Of a DNA stretch of 64,000 bases, positions 10,241 to 18,610 are shown one piece after another. The notes under the pieces are model-generated. The model was not told the DNA's origin, did no database searches, and saw only the letters and a program-made list of their open reading frames with translations. Where the stretch lies: the NCBI RefSeq assembly GCF_042682045.1, contig NZ_JBHUGS010000001.1, forward strand, positions 1 through 64,000, given 5' to 3'. The first letter of the stretch is position 1. Every line of letters begins with the position of its first letter. The translations under genes and the position numbers were made by a program. This DNA comes from Sphingomonas_R arantia. GTDB lineage: Bacteria > Pseudomonadota > Alphaproteobacteria > Sphingomonadales > Sphingomonadaceae.

Positions 10241-10354
10241 AGCCCCTCTCCCTCAGGGGAGGGGTTGGGGTGGGGGCAACAGCACCTTACCCACGACCTT
10301 GCGACGATGAAGAGGTAGCCCCCACCCCAACCCCTCCCCTAAAGGAGAGGGGCT
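10241..10354. repeat. Family A complete element between ispG and iaaA
   Basis: The left arm (CCCCTCTCCCTCAGGGGAGG, then GGTTGGGGTGGGGG) and right arm (CCCCCACCCCAACCCCTCCC, then CTAAAGGAGAGGGGCT) form an inverted repeat of about 45 bp per arm around a loop with CAACAGCACC. The region between divergent ispG and iaaA consists mostly of repeats. Confidence 0.88.
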
Positions 10355-10381
10355 AATAAGAACCAACCGGAGCCCCGCACC

Positions 10382-11314
10382 ATGACTCCCACCACCCCCC
10401 GCTGGACGCTCGTCCTGCACGGCGGCTCCGGCTCGATGACCCGCGACACGCTCTCGCCTGAGGCCGACGCCGCCGGCCGCGAAGGGCTCCACGCCGCCCT
10501 CCTCGCCGGCAGCCGCATCCTCGCCTCCGCAGGTTCCGCACTCGACGCGGTCGAGGCCGCGATCCGCGTGCTGGAGGACGATCCGGCCTTCAACGCCGGC
10601 CGCGGATCGGTCTTCACCGCGGACGGCACGATCGAATGCGACGCCGCGATCATGGACGGCCGCGATCGCCGCGCCGGGGCCGCCGCCGGGCTCACCACCA
10701 CGCGCAACCCGGTTTCGCTCGCCCGCGCGGTGATGGAGCGCAGCCCGCACGTCCTGCTCGCCGGCCGCGGGGCCGACACCTTCGGCCAGGAACAGGGCCT
10801 CGATCAGGCCGACCAAACCTGGTTCGCCACCCCCGAACGTCGCCGCCAGCTCGACGAGATGCTCGCCAACCCTGACGGCGCGTTCGACATCGGCATGAAA
10901 TACGGCACGGTCGGCGCGGTCGCGGTCGACGGCGAGGGCCATGTCGCCGCCGCGACCTCGACCGGCGGGCTCACCGCCAAGAAATGGGGTCGCATCGGCG
11001 ACTCCCCGCTGATCGGTGCCGGCACCTATGCCGACGACCGCGCCGCCGCGGTCTCCTGCACCGGCGCAGGCGAATATTTCATCCGGCTAGGCGTCGCGGC
11101 CGAAATCGCCGCCCGTGTCCGGTTGTCCGGCACCACGATCGAGGACGCGGCGGACACCATCATCGACGAACTCGGCGAACTCGGCGGCAAGGGTGGCGTC
11201 ATCGTCGTCGGCCCGGACGGCTCCGGCGGCTGGGCGTTCAACACCCCCGGCATGTACCGCGCCATCGCCACCCACGACGCTGCGCCCGAAGTCGCGATCT
11301 ACGGCGACGAGTGA
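10382..11314 (+). CDS. iaaA: Isoaspartyl peptidase / L-asparaginase (Ntn hydrolase)
   Basis: A 310-residue N-terminal-nucleophile hydrolase precursor of the plant-type asparaginase family. The family cleaves isoaspartyl dipeptides and asparagine after autoproteolysis. The nucleophile is T176 within MKYGTVGAVAVDGEGHVAAATSTGG, so the alpha subunit would be residues 1-175 and the beta subunit 176-310. The substrate-binding GRGSVFTADG and the later CTGAGEYFIR and GGKGGVIVVGPDG are in place. Starts at the only well-placed ATG after the repeats. Confidence 0.92.
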   Translation: MTPTTPRWTLVLHGGSGSMTRDTLSPEADAAGREGLHAALLAGSRILASAGSALDAVEAAIRVLEDDPAFNAGRGSVFTADGTIECDAAIMDGRDRRAGAAAGLTTTRNPVSLARAVMERSPHVLLAGRGADTFGQEQGLDQADQTWFATPERRRQLDEMLANPDGAFDIGMKYGTVGAVAVDGEGHVAAATSTGGLTAKKWGRIGDSPLIGAGTYADDRAAAVSCTGAGEYFIRLGVAAEIAARVRLSGTTIEDAADTIIDELGELGGKGGVIVVGPDGSGGWAFNTPGMYRAIATHDAAPEVAIYGDE

Positions 11315-11324
11315 AGCGACCTAA

Positions 11325-11482
11325 CTCCCTCCCCCCACCGGGGGGAGGGTCGGGGTGGGGGGCTTGGCTTGGGGTGAGCGAGCCTCACCAACGACCCGAT
11401 CCGGCACCAGCAGCGAACTCCCCCGACCGCCCCACCCAGAAAACCCCCCCACCCCAGCCCTCCCCCCGATGGGTGGAGGGAG
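11325..11482. repeat. Family A element, long-loop variant
   Basis: The left arm (CCCTCCCCCCACCGGGGGGA, then GGGTCGGGGTGGGG) and right arm (CCCCACCCCAGCCCTCCCCC, then CGATGGGTGGAGGG) enclose a loop of about 80 bp, longer and unlike the loops of the other copies. It occupies nearly the whole gap between iaaA and chaA. It is the closest relative of the interrupted element in prmC. Confidence 0.8.
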
Positions 11483-11530
11483 CCACCCCCACCCTCGACC
11501 CACCGCCCCCCTGCCGCTACCCTTGCCCGC

Positions 11531-12667
11531 ATGAAGCTCTCCACCCTACGCCTCCCCGCCGCATGGGCGACCGTCGCCGCGGCCCTCCTCGCCCCCACGA
11601 TCGACCCCGCCGCACTCGGCCCCGCGCTCGCCGGGCTGCTCTTCGCATGGCTGCTCGGCATCATCTTCTGGTCCGCGTTCGGCGTGGTGCACGAGGCGGA
11701 GGAGCTGGCCGAGGCGCTCGGCGAACCGTTCGGCACGCTCATCCTCACCCTGTCGATCGTGATCATCGAGGTCGCGCTGATCGCCGCCGTCATGCTCGGG
11801 TCGAAGGACGTCCCGACCCTCGGCCGCGACACGATGTTCGCGGTGCTGATGATCGTGCTCAACGGCGTCGTCGGGCTCGGCCTCCTGATCGGCGGCCTCC
11901 GCCATCACCAGCAAAGCTACAACCTCCAGGGTGCCAGCGCCTATCTCGCGATCACCATCCCGCTGGCGATGATCGCGCTCGTCCTCCCCAATTTCACCAC
12001 CACCACCGTCCGCGGCACGCTGTCCACCGCGCAGTCCGGGCTGTTCTCGCTGCTCACCGTGGCTCTCTACGGCGTCTTTCTCTGGCTCCAGACCGGCCGC
12101 CACCGCAGCTTCTTCCGCCCCGTCACCAGCGGCACCGAGTCCCCCCTACCACCCGCCGAGGGCGCCGACGCCCCCGCCACCCCGATGCCGCACGCCGACG
12201 CCACGACGTCGAAATCCACCACCGGCCGCCACGTCATCCTGCTGCTCGCCAACATCCTGCCGATCGTCATCCTGTCGAAGAGCCTCGCCAAGCTCCTCGA
12301 CGCCGGCATCGCCGCACTCGGCGCACCGGCCGCACTGAGCGGTGTCGTCATCGCCATGATCGTGTTCACGCCGGAGGCGATCTCCGCCCTCCGCGCGGTC
12401 CACGCCAACCAGCTGACCCGCGCGATCAACCTGTGCCTGGGTGCCGCCGCCTCCACGCTCGGCCTCACCGTGCCGGCCGTGCTGCTGATCGGCGTACTGA
12501 CCGGCCAGTCGGTCGTGCTCGGGCTGTCGTCAGCCAACATGGTGCTGCTCGCCATCACGCTGGTGCTCAGCACCCTCACCTTCTCCGGCACGCGCACGAC
12601 GATCCTGGAGGGCACCGTCCACCTGTCGATGTTCGCGGTCTTTTTGATCCTGGTATTCGCCCCCTGA
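11531..12667 (+). CDS. chaA: Calcium:proton (cation) antiporter ChaA
   Basis: A 378-residue inner-membrane protein of the Ca2+:cation antiporter superfamily with about eleven membrane segments. The acidic signature VVHEAEELAEALGEPFGTLILTLSIVIIEVALI near residue 53 and its second-half counterpart IVFTPEAISALRAV near 275 are the two alpha-repeats that form the ion site. ChaA in E. coli exchanges Na+/Ca2+/K+ for protons at high pH. A poorly conserved hydrophilic loop of about 40 residues (SPLPPAEGADAPATPMPHA) separates the halves. No partner regulator is adjacent. Confidence 0.92.
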   Translation: MKLSTLRLPAAWATVAAALLAPTIDPAALGPALAGLLFAWLLGIIFWSAFGVVHEAEELAEALGEPFGTLILTLSIVIIEVALIAAVMLGSKDVPTLGRDTMFAVLMIVLNGVVGLGLLIGGLRHHQQSYNLQGASAYLAITIPLAMIALVLPNFTTTTVRGTLSTAQSGLFSLLTVALYGVFLWLQTGRHRSFFRPVTSGTESPLPPAEGADAPATPMPHADATTSKSTTGRHVILLLANILPIVILSKSLAKLLDAGIAALGAPAALSGVVIAMIVFTPEAISALRAVHANQLTRAINLCLGAAASTLGLTVPAVLLIGVLTGQSVVLGLSSANMVLLAITLVLSTLTFSGTRTTILEGTVHLSMFAVFLILVFAP

Positions 12668-12710
12668 ACGCTCGCTCGCTTTCGTCACACGACGGGCGTA
12701 GCGGAAAGCC

Positions 12711-13619
12711 ATGATTCGCCCCCTCCGCATCGCCGCGCCGTTACTGGCCTTTATCGCCCTCTTCACCGCCGGCCCCGCCGCCGCCTGGTGGGAATATGGC
12801 CACCAGGCCATCGCCACGATCGCGATGGCGGAGGTGAGCCCCAAGACCCGCGCCGCGATCCGCCGGCTGATCGCGCAATCGCCGCAACTCCGCACCCCGA
12901 CCTGCCCGATCCGCTCGATCGAGGATGCCAGCGTCTGGCCCGATTGCGTCAAGCCGCTCGGCGACCGGTTCAGCTACGCCTATAGCTGGCACTATCAGAA
13001 CGTCGACATCTGCAAGCCGTTCGACATCAAGACCCCCTGCGCCGACGGCAACTGCGTCTCCGCGCAGATCGAGCGCGCCGCCCGCATGCTCCACGACACG
13101 AAACTGCCGACGGTCGACCGGATCGAGGCGCTCGCCTTCCTCGTCCACTTCGTAGGCGATCTGCACCAGCCGCTCCACGCCGGCGACCGCTCCGATCGCG
13201 GCGGCAACGATCAGCCCGCGAACTACGGCATCATGGCGGGCCGCCGGAACCTGCACACCGTGTGGGACGGGCTGCTCGCCGATCGCGCGATATCGACGCC
13301 CCCCGGCGGGGCGCTTGGCGTGCTGTCCGAAATCCCGGCCGCCGATCGCCCCGCCGCCGCCGCGGGCAGCGTGGCCGACTGGTCGCGCGAAAGCTGGCAG
13401 GCGTCGCACACCGCCTATGCCGATCTGCTCGGCGGCGACGGCTGCGGCCCGCAACCGGCCGGCCGCCCGACATTGTCGAACGAGGCGATCGCCCGCGAAA
13501 TCCCGCTCGCCCGCCGCCAGGTCGCGCTCGGCGGTCTCCGTCTGGCCAAGCTCCTCGACGAGGCGCTCGGCGACGTCGCGCCCGATCCGTCGCGCGTCCC
13601 CCGTCCGCGCCGCGGCTGA
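12711..13619 (+). CDS. Secreted S1/P1-type nuclease
   Basis: A 302-residue protein with a signal peptide (cleavage probably after GPAAA, leaving WWEYGHQA). The family uses three zinc ions bound by the N-terminal tryptophan and by histidines and aspartates. Candidate ligands visible are W26 or W27, H in YGHQ, D in VWPDC, H in SWHYQN, and H and D in FVGDLHQPLHAGDRSDRGGND. Such enzymes cut single-stranded nucleic acids, here probably in the periplasm. Length is typical. The exonuclease gene starts one base after its stop, so they probably share a transcript. Confidence 0.9.
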   Translation: MIRPLRIAAPLLAFIALFTAGPAAAWWEYGHQAIATIAMAEVSPKTRAAIRRLIAQSPQLRTPTCPIRSIEDASVWPDCVKPLGDRFSYAYSWHYQNVDICKPFDIKTPCADGNCVSAQIERAARMLHDTKLPTVDRIEALAFLVHFVGDLHQPLHAGDRSDRGGNDQPANYGIMAGRRNLHTVWDGLLADRAISTPPGGALGVLSEIPAADRPAAAAGSVADWSRESWQASHTAYADLLGGDGCGPQPAGRPTLSNEAIAREIPLARRQVALGGLRLAKLLDEALGDVAPDPSRVPRPRRG

Positions 13620-13620
13620 C

Positions 13621-14073
13621 ATGCGCTATTTTCTTGATACCGAATTCAACGGCTTCGGCGGCGAACTGATGAGCGTCGGCCTGGCCGCCGAACATGGCGA
13701 CGACGACTATTACGTCGTCCTGCCGCTCCCCGACCAGCTCCACGACTGGGTCGCGCGCCACGTCGTCCCCTATCTGCGCAGCGTGCCGCCGATGCTCCAC
13801 ACAGAACTCGACCGCATCGCCGCCGCGCACGACATCGCCAACTATCTCCGCGCGGACCGCGACCCCGTCATCGTCGCCGACTGGCCGGAGGACATCGCAC
13901 TGTTCTGCCGCCTGCTGATGACTGCGGAAACCGACGTCGTCGACTTGCCCGGCCTCCGCTTCGAATATCTCCGCACCCCCGGCTTCTCGACCGCGCGCAA
14001 CAGCAAGGTCCCCCACAACGCCCTCCACGACGCCCGCGCCTTGCGCGACTTCGTGCTGGGGAGTGAGCGGTAG
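13621..14073 (+). CDS. Small DEDDh 3'-5' exonuclease, Rv2179c-like
   Basis: A 150-residue protein. The first acidic pair is in MRYFLDTEFNGFGGELMSVG and the closing motif is HNALHDARALRDF, matching ExoI and ExoIII of the DEDDh RNase H-like fold. The start FLDTEF is close to the Rv2179c-type exoribonuclease family. A central aspartate (VADWPEDIALF) can serve as the ExoII residue. Probable role: trimming of RNA or nucleotides from the 3' end. It follows the S1/P1 nuclease by one base; whether the two cooperate is unknown. Confidence 0.75.
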   Translation: MRYFLDTEFNGFGGELMSVGLAAEHGDDDYYVVLPLPDQLHDWVARHVVPYLRSVPPMLHTELDRIAAAHDIANYLRADRDPVIVADWPEDIALFCRLLMTAETDVVDLPGLRFEYLRTPGFSTARNSKVPHNALHDARALRDFVLGSER

Positions 14074-14090
14074 GGGGGGCACTGACCGCA

Positions 14091-14177
14091 TCCCGGACTC
14101 GATCCGGAATGGGTGGCAGAAGCACTGACCTTCGAAGGCAGCAAAAAGAAGCGAGATCCCCGGATCAAGTCCGGGAA
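14091..14177. repeat. Family D inverted repeat
   Basis: TCCCGGACTCGATCCGGAA at 14091-14109 and CCCCGGATCAAGTCCGGGAA at about 14158-14177 are each imperfect palindromes around CCGGA..TCCGG and are inverted relative to each other across a 48-bp loop. It is the only copy of this type in the window. Confidence 0.75.
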
Positions 14178-14203
14178 GACCCAAGAAAGCGGTCACAACA
14201 AAA

Positions 14204-14251
14204 GCCCCCTCCCTTTCAAGGGAGGGGGTTGGGGGTGGGTGCAACAGCACC
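14204..14251. repeat. Family A half element
   Basis: GCCCCCTCCCTTTCAAGGG, then AGGGGGTTGGGGGTGGGTGC and AACAGCACC, identical in its core to the copy at 10152. There is no second arm. It lies 30 bp beyond the 3' end of the next minus-strand gene. Confidence 0.85.
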
Positions 14252-14283
14252 CCAAGCGCTACCTCAACGGAAAGCAGAAGCCC

Positions 14284-14526
14284 CTACGAGCCCCACCGCC
14301 AGCGCCAAGCCCCACCCTCGGTATGTCGCGCCGCCAGCACCACCATCACCGCCAATATGCCGACAAAGGCCCCAGCCTCGACTGCGCCGTGCAACCAGTG
14401 CCGCACGGCAACCAACGCCCCGACGCTCCCGACCAGCAAGGCCCAACCCTGCCAGGCCACCGGCATTCCCGCGCCATAGCCAAACGACTTCGCCCGAAAC
14501 CAGACCTGCCTGCCCGCATCCGCCAT
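14284..14526 (-). CDS. Small two-helix membrane protein downstream of pal
   Basis: An 80-residue protein. An N-terminal motif, VWFRAKSFGYGAGMPVAWQGW, precedes two hydrophobic segments (about residues 22-40 and 46-66). This layout resembles short uncharacterised membrane proteins of sphingomonads. Start chosen at the ATG at 14526, which has GGAG nine bases upstream; an in-frame upstream extension to 14622 is possible. It lies about 190 bp beyond the next small gene on the same strand. Confidence 0.6.
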   Translation of the reverse strand: MADAGRQVWFRAKSFGYGAGMPVAWQGWALLVGSVGALVAVRHWLHGAVEAGAFVGILAVMVVLAARHTEGGAWRWRWGS

Positions 14527-14712
14527 GACGACCGCTCCGTGTTCGCTACGAACATACATCTGGAGCAGAGCGCCTTCAACGCCGGTCGCAGCCGGAACGA
14601 TCGGCACGTTCCAGACATTCAAACTCCGCCCATCGAGAGCGAAGTCGAGGGCCCTGTCGGGCGCAGCCGAGACACCGCCGCCTCCCCGCTCACTCAGGCG
14701 AGGGGAGAAACC

Positions 14713-14991
14713 CTACCCCCGCCGCAAGCGCGAAAACCCCCACCGCCCCACGACGATCAAGACATACCCCACCCAGAACAGCACCGACCCCGCCATGAAC
14801 GGGATCATCGGCAGCATCGCCCACCCCATGATCCCGAGCATCGAGATCGGCACCGCAATGTCGATCCCGGCGCGCATGCAAACGACCGTGCCAGCCTCAT
14901 TGGCCGCGCACCCGGTGACAGATGCGAGCAGCAAGGACACCGCCAAACACAATGCCGGCACCCAGACCGCCAGCGTGGCGAGCGCCGTCAT
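14713..14991 (-). CDS. Small membrane protein next to pal
   Basis: A 92-residue protein with three hydrophobic segments (ALATLAVWVPALCLAVSLLL, then a central and a C-terminal span) and a basic tail. Two cysteines lie in an extracytoplasmic-looking loop (GCAANEAGTVVCMRAG). An alternative GTG start at 15045 overlaps the pal stop codon (ATGTGA) and would add 18 residues, making a coupled pal-distal gene; both starts are plausible. No function is recognisable. Confidence 0.6.
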   Translation of the reverse strand: MTALATLAVWVPALCLAVSLLLASVTGCAANEAGTVVCMRAGIDIAVPISMLGIMGWAMLPMIPFMAGSVLFWVGYVLIVVGRWGFSRLRRG

Positions 14992-15041
14992 GGGCAGCCA
15001 GGCCGGGCGCGCACGCACCCCCGGCCTGGCCTCGGGCGAAA

Positions 15042-15587
15042 TCACATGGAACCCGCGCCGACCGGCACCACCGTCACGGCGCGGCGGTTCTGCGCATAGG
15101 CGCTCTCGTCCGAACCGGTCGCGACCGGCCGTTCCTTGCCGTAACTGATGACCGAGATCCGGCTCGCGTCCACACCGTTCGACGCCAGGAAGTTCTTCGC
15201 CGAGTTCGCCCGACGATCGCCCAGCGCCAGGTTGTACTCGCGCGTCCCGCGCTCGTCGCAATGCCCCTCCACCGTCACGCGGACGTTCGGGTTGCGCTGC
15301 AGCCACTGCGCCTGACGCAGCAGAATCGACTGCGCTTCGGAATCGACGTCGGAACTGTCGGTCACGAACAGCACCGTGTCGCTGCCCGCCTGCGCGATGA
15401 AGTCTGCGCGGCTGCCGGGCACCGCGGCACCACCGATCGCGCCGCCGGTCGGCGCATTGTTGGTGCCGTCGTCGATCATGCCCGCACCGGCGGGTGCCGG
15501 CGGCAGGACCGCGGGCTTCTTCTTCGCGCAACCCGCGACGGCGACAAGCATGGTGCCGGCCAGGGCCAGTTTCGTCAGATGGTGCAT
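15042..15587 (-). CDS. pal: Peptidoglycan-associated lipoprotein Pal
   Basis: A 181-residue outer-membrane lipoprotein. The signal peptide ends in a lipobox (MLVAVAGC), then a P/A/G-rich linker and a C-terminal OmpA-like peptidoglycan-binding domain (NVRVTVEGHCDERGTREYNLALGDRRANSAKNFL, each part canonical). Pal anchors the outer membrane to peptidoglycan and interacts with TolB at the division site. Start MHHLTKLALAG at 15587 with AGGGAG upstream. It is the last classic gene of the tol-pal cluster, about 60 bp after tolB. Confidence 0.96.
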   Translation of the reverse strand: MHHLTKLALAGTMLVAVAGCAKKKPAVLPPAPAGAGMIDDGTNNAPTGGAIGGAAVPGSRADFIAQAGSDTVLFVTDSSDVDSEAQSILLRQAQWLQRNPNVRVTVEGHCDERGTREYNLALGDRRANSAKNFLASNGVDASRISVISYGKERPVATGSDESAYAQNRRAVTVVPVGAGSM

Positions 15588-15648
15588 GTTCGGTCTCCCT
15601 TGAACATTCGCGGCCCCGCTTCGGCCGCCAATCTGTCGTGCGGATGCA

Positions 15649-17013
15649 TCAGGGCAGCAACGGCCCCCACGCAGGATCGGACCCATCGAGCGGGGTCGGC
15701 ACCGGGCGCAGGTTCTTGCCGGTCAGGTCGACCGACCACAGATCCGCTTTCCCACTGCCCTGCCCCGTCCGGAAGAACAGGATGACGCGGCCGTTGGGGG
15801 ACCAGCTCGGCCCCTCGTCCTGCCACGCATTCGTCAGGATGGTCTCGTTGCCGCCGCCCGGCGTCATCGTGCCGATCCGGAACCCGCCGCCGATCTTGGT
15901 GAACGCGATCAGGTCGCCGCGCGGACTCCACACCGGCGTGCCGTAGCGCCCGCCGCCGAAGCTGATCCGGTTCTGCCCCGATCCGTCCGCGCCCATGACG
16001 TACAGCTGCTGCCCGCCCGACCGGTCGCTCTCGAACACGATCCGGCTGCCGTCCGGCGAGTAGCTCGCACCCGTGTCGATGCCCGGCGACGTCGTCAGCC
16101 GCTGCGGCGTGCCCCCGCTGGTCGGGACGCGGTAGATGTCGGTATTGCCGTTCACCGACATCGAAAACACGATCGACCGGCCGTCCGGCGAGAAACGCGG
16201 TGCGAACGTCATGTTCGGCTGGTTCACCACCAGCCGCTGCTTGCCGCTGCCGACGTCGTAGACATAGATTCGCGGCCGGTCGTTCTCGAACGACATGTAC
16301 GCGATCGTCTGCTGGTTCGGCGCAAACCGGGGCGTCAGCACGATCGACCGGCCGTTGGTCAGGAACCGGTGGTTCGCACCGTCCTGGTCCATCACCGCCA
16401 GCCGCTTCAGCCGCCGCGTCTTGGGGCCCGTCTCGGACACATAGACCACGCGGCTGTCGAAATACGGCCCCTCGCCGCTCAGCCGGGTATAGACCTGATC
16501 CGCGCATTTGTGCGCCGCGCGCCGCCACTGCGCGGGCGGCACGACGAAGCCCTGCCGCGTCAGTTCGGTCTGCGCGAACACATCGTACAGATAGCAGCCG
16601 ACGGTCAGCGTCCCGTCGCCATTGGCCTGCACGAACCCCTGCACCAGCGCCTGCGCGCCCGTGCTGCCCCATCCGGCAAAGTCCGGCGCGGTCACCTGCG
16701 GGAACGATACGGCGCGCAGTGCGGACCCGACCAGCGGCGTGAACAGCCCGCTGTTGCGCAGGTCGTTGGTGATGATCTCCGACACCTGCCGCCCCAGCGA
16801 CGCGGTGTCGCCGGCGGGTGTGCCGGCCGCGGCGGGCGTCGGCATCACCGGCACCGCGATCGGCATCGGCGCGGAAATACCGCCGACCACGTCGACCTCG
16901 AGCGGTCCGCTGGACGCGCCGGCGGGGGCCGCAGCCGGTGCGGGCGGCGGCGTCTGCGCGACCGCGGTCCCGGAAGCCAGCAGCGCGAGCATGATCGAAA
17001 GGGTGCGCGTCAT
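15649..17013 (-). CDS. tolB: Tol-Pal system periplasmic protein TolB
   Basis: A 454-residue periplasmic beta-propeller protein. After a signal peptide (MTRTLSIMLALLASGTAVAQ) there is a P/A-rich linker, the N-terminal TolB domain (SEIITNDLRNSGLFTPL) and a propeller of repeated FSPDG / YSPDGSRIVF / WSPRGDLIAF blades. TolB binds Pal and TolA and couples the inner-membrane motor to the outer membrane. Three starts are possible (17025, 17019, 17013). The last has GAGGA at a good distance, while 17025 would make an ATGA overlap with tolA. The linker is longer than in E. coli. Confidence 0.95.
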   Translation of the reverse strand: MTRTLSIMLALLASGTAVAQTPPPAPAAAPAGASSGPLEVDVVGGISAPMPIAVPVMPTPAAAGTPAGDTASLGRQVSEIITNDLRNSGLFTPLVGSALRAVSFPQVTAPDFAGWGSTGAQALVQGFVQANGDGTLTVGCYLYDVFAQTELTRQGFVVPPAQWRRAAHKCADQVYTRLSGEGPYFDSRVVYVSETGPKTRRLKRLAVMDQDGANHRFLTNGRSIVLTPRFAPNQQTIAYMSFENDRPRIYVYDVGSGKQRLVVNQPNMTFAPRFSPDGRSIVFSMSVNGNTDIYRVPTSGGTPQRLTTSPGIDTGASYSPDGSRIVFESDRSGGQQLYVMGADGSGQNRISFGGGRYGTPVWSPRGDLIAFTKIGGGFRIGTMTPGGGNETILTNAWQDEGPSWSPNGRVILFFRTGQGSGKADLWSVDLTGKNLRPVPTPLDGSDPAWGPLLP

Positions 17014-17021
17014 GTCCATCC

Positions 17022-18104
17022 TCATCCGGGCAGCTTGTAGCGTATCACGATATCGTTCCAACCCTGCCCGTTTCCGACCTCGTAGAGTTCGGGGGGCAGT
17101 TTCAGGGGTGAACATTCGCGCGCGATGCCGATCGCCAGTTCGCCGACGCGCGTGGCGTAACGGCCATTCTCGTCATCCGTGCCGGTCTGGCCCAGCACGG
17201 TCGGCGCGGTCGCCAGCGTCCCGTCCTTCCGGAACTGCAACCGCATCCGCGTCACGATCCGGTTCGATCCCGGCCCGGGGCTCGACCGCCGGTCCGCACA
17301 TGGCAACAACTGCCGCTGGATCGCGCCGACCAGCCCCGCCATCTGCGTCGCGCTGACCGTCGCGGCGCGCGGCGCCTGCGTCTTGCTGTCGCTCTTCTCC
17401 GCGGTGATCCCCTTCAGGAAATCATCGCCCAGCGCCGCACCCGCGGTCCGCTTGCCGTTGCCCGCCCCGGCCTTCGCCGTCGCGGTCGCCGCCTTGCCGG
17501 GTGCGGGTCGCCCATTGCTCTTGGACGGTGCCGCCTTCGACGGAGCAGCCTTGGACGGCGCCGCCTTGCTCGGGGCGGCCTTGGCGGGCGCAGCCTTCGC
17601 GGGCGCGGGCTTGGCCGGTGTCGGCTTCGCCTTTGCGGGGGTCGGTTTCGGCGTCGGCTTCACCACCGGCTTGGGCACGGGTTTTGGTACCGGTTTCGGC
17701 GCGGGGGTGGGCTTCGGTTTTGGTTTCGGTGTGGGTTTCGGCGTCGGCGCGGGGGCCGGCGGGGTCGGCTTGGGCTTCGGCACCGGAACGGGGTCCGGCT
17801 CCGGGGCGGGCGGCGGCGGCGTCGGGCGCGGTTCGGGCGGCGCGGGCTCGGCCTCCGCGGCGGATGCTTCCTCGGGCTTGCCCAGCTCGGGCGCTTCCGA
17901 CTGCGCCGGCACCTCGGTCGCCGGCTCCGGCGCGCCGGACACCAGCCCGACCTCGTCGGCGAACTGGATATCGATCGGGTCGCTCACCGGCTTGGGCGGC
18001 AGCGGTTTCGGCGCAAGCAGCCCCAGCGACAGCACCGCCAGCAACGCCGCATGCGCCGCAAGCGATATGGCGAGGCCCGCCTTCTCCGACCGTTCCATCG
18101 TCAT
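17022..18104 (-). CDS. tolA: TolA, inner-membrane to periplasm linker
   Basis: A 360-residue protein with a single N-terminal membrane segment (AGLAISLAAHAALLAVLSLGLL), a very long P/K/A-rich spacer and a C-terminal domain with two cysteines (LLPCADRR and ARECSPLKL). The spacer has two parts: PKP/PTP repeats (about residues 95-170) and near-perfect AAPSK/AAPAK pentapeptides (about residues 180-205, DNA 17518-17600). TolA transmits the TolQR proton motor to TolB/Pal. It lies between tolR (4-bp gap) and tolB. The C-terminal domain is divergent, as is usual in alphaproteobacteria; the assignment rests on synteny and layout. Confidence 0.9.
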   Translation of the reverse strand: MTMERSEKAGLAISLAAHAALLAVLSLGLLAPKPLPPKPVSDPIDIQFADEVGLVSGAPEPATEVPAQSEAPELGKPEEASAAEAEPAPPEPRPTPPPPAPEPDPVPVPKPKPTPPAPAPTPKPTPKPKPKPTPAPKPVPKPVPKPVVKPTPKPTPAKAKPTPAKPAPAKAAPAKAAPSKAAPSKAAPSKAAPSKSNGRPAPGKAATATAKAGAGNGKRTAGAALGDDFLKGITAEKSDSKTQAPRAATVSATQMAGLVGAIQRQLLPCADRRSSPGPGSNRIVTRMRLQFRKDGTLATAPTVLGQTGTDDENGRYATRVGELAIGIARECSPLKLPPELYEVGNGQGWNDIVIRYKLPG

Positions 18105-18108
18105 CGGG

Positions 18109-18603
18109 TCAGCGTGCGCCCGCCGCGGCGTCGCCGGTCGACACGGCACCCGCCGCCCCGCCACCGGACACTTCGGCCCCGACCGTCACCAGCGCGACCT
18201 TGTTCAGCCCCGCGGCGTTCAGCTCGCCCATGACCTTCATCACGCGGCCATAATCGAGATGCCGGTCGGCGCGTAGGAACACCTGCGGCGGGTTCTTGCC
18301 CGCGCCGTCCGCCGCCGCCTGCGCCAGTCGCCCGGGCAGGTCGGCATCCGATACCTCGGTCTCGCCGATGAACACGCGGCCCTGCCCGTCGAGCGAGAGC
18401 TGGATCGGCTCCTGCTCCTGCTCCAGCCCGCCCGCGCGGCTCTCCGGCAGCTCCACCGGCACGCCCGCGGTCAGCAAGGGCGCGGTCACCATGAAGATGA
18501 TCAGCAACACCAGCATCACGTCGACCAGCGGCGTGACGTTGATCTCCGCCATCGGCGCCCGCCGACCGTTCGACCCGCGTCCGGAAATAGGACCCATCGC
18601 CAT
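18109..18603 (-). CDS. tolR: TolR, ExbD/TolR-family protein
   Basis: A 164-residue protein with a single N-terminal membrane helix. The helix carries the proton-motor aspartate (INVTPLVDVMLVLLIIFMV), and an ExbD-type periplasmic domain follows (VFLRADRHLDYGRVMKVMGELNAAG). It forms the proton channel and motor with TolQ and drives TolA. The C-terminal 20 residues are A/G-rich. Unusually, the gene is separated from tolQ by a complete family A repeat. Confidence 0.95.
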   Translation of the reverse strand: MAMGPISGRGSNGRRAPMAEINVTPLVDVMLVLLIIFMVTAPLLTAGVPVELPESRAGGLEQEQEPIQLSLDGQGRVFIGETEVSDADLPGRLAQAAADGAGKNPPQVFLRADRHLDYGRVMKVMGELNAAGLNKVALVTVGAEVSGGGAAGAVSTGDAAAGAR

Positions 18604-18610
18604 AACTAGA

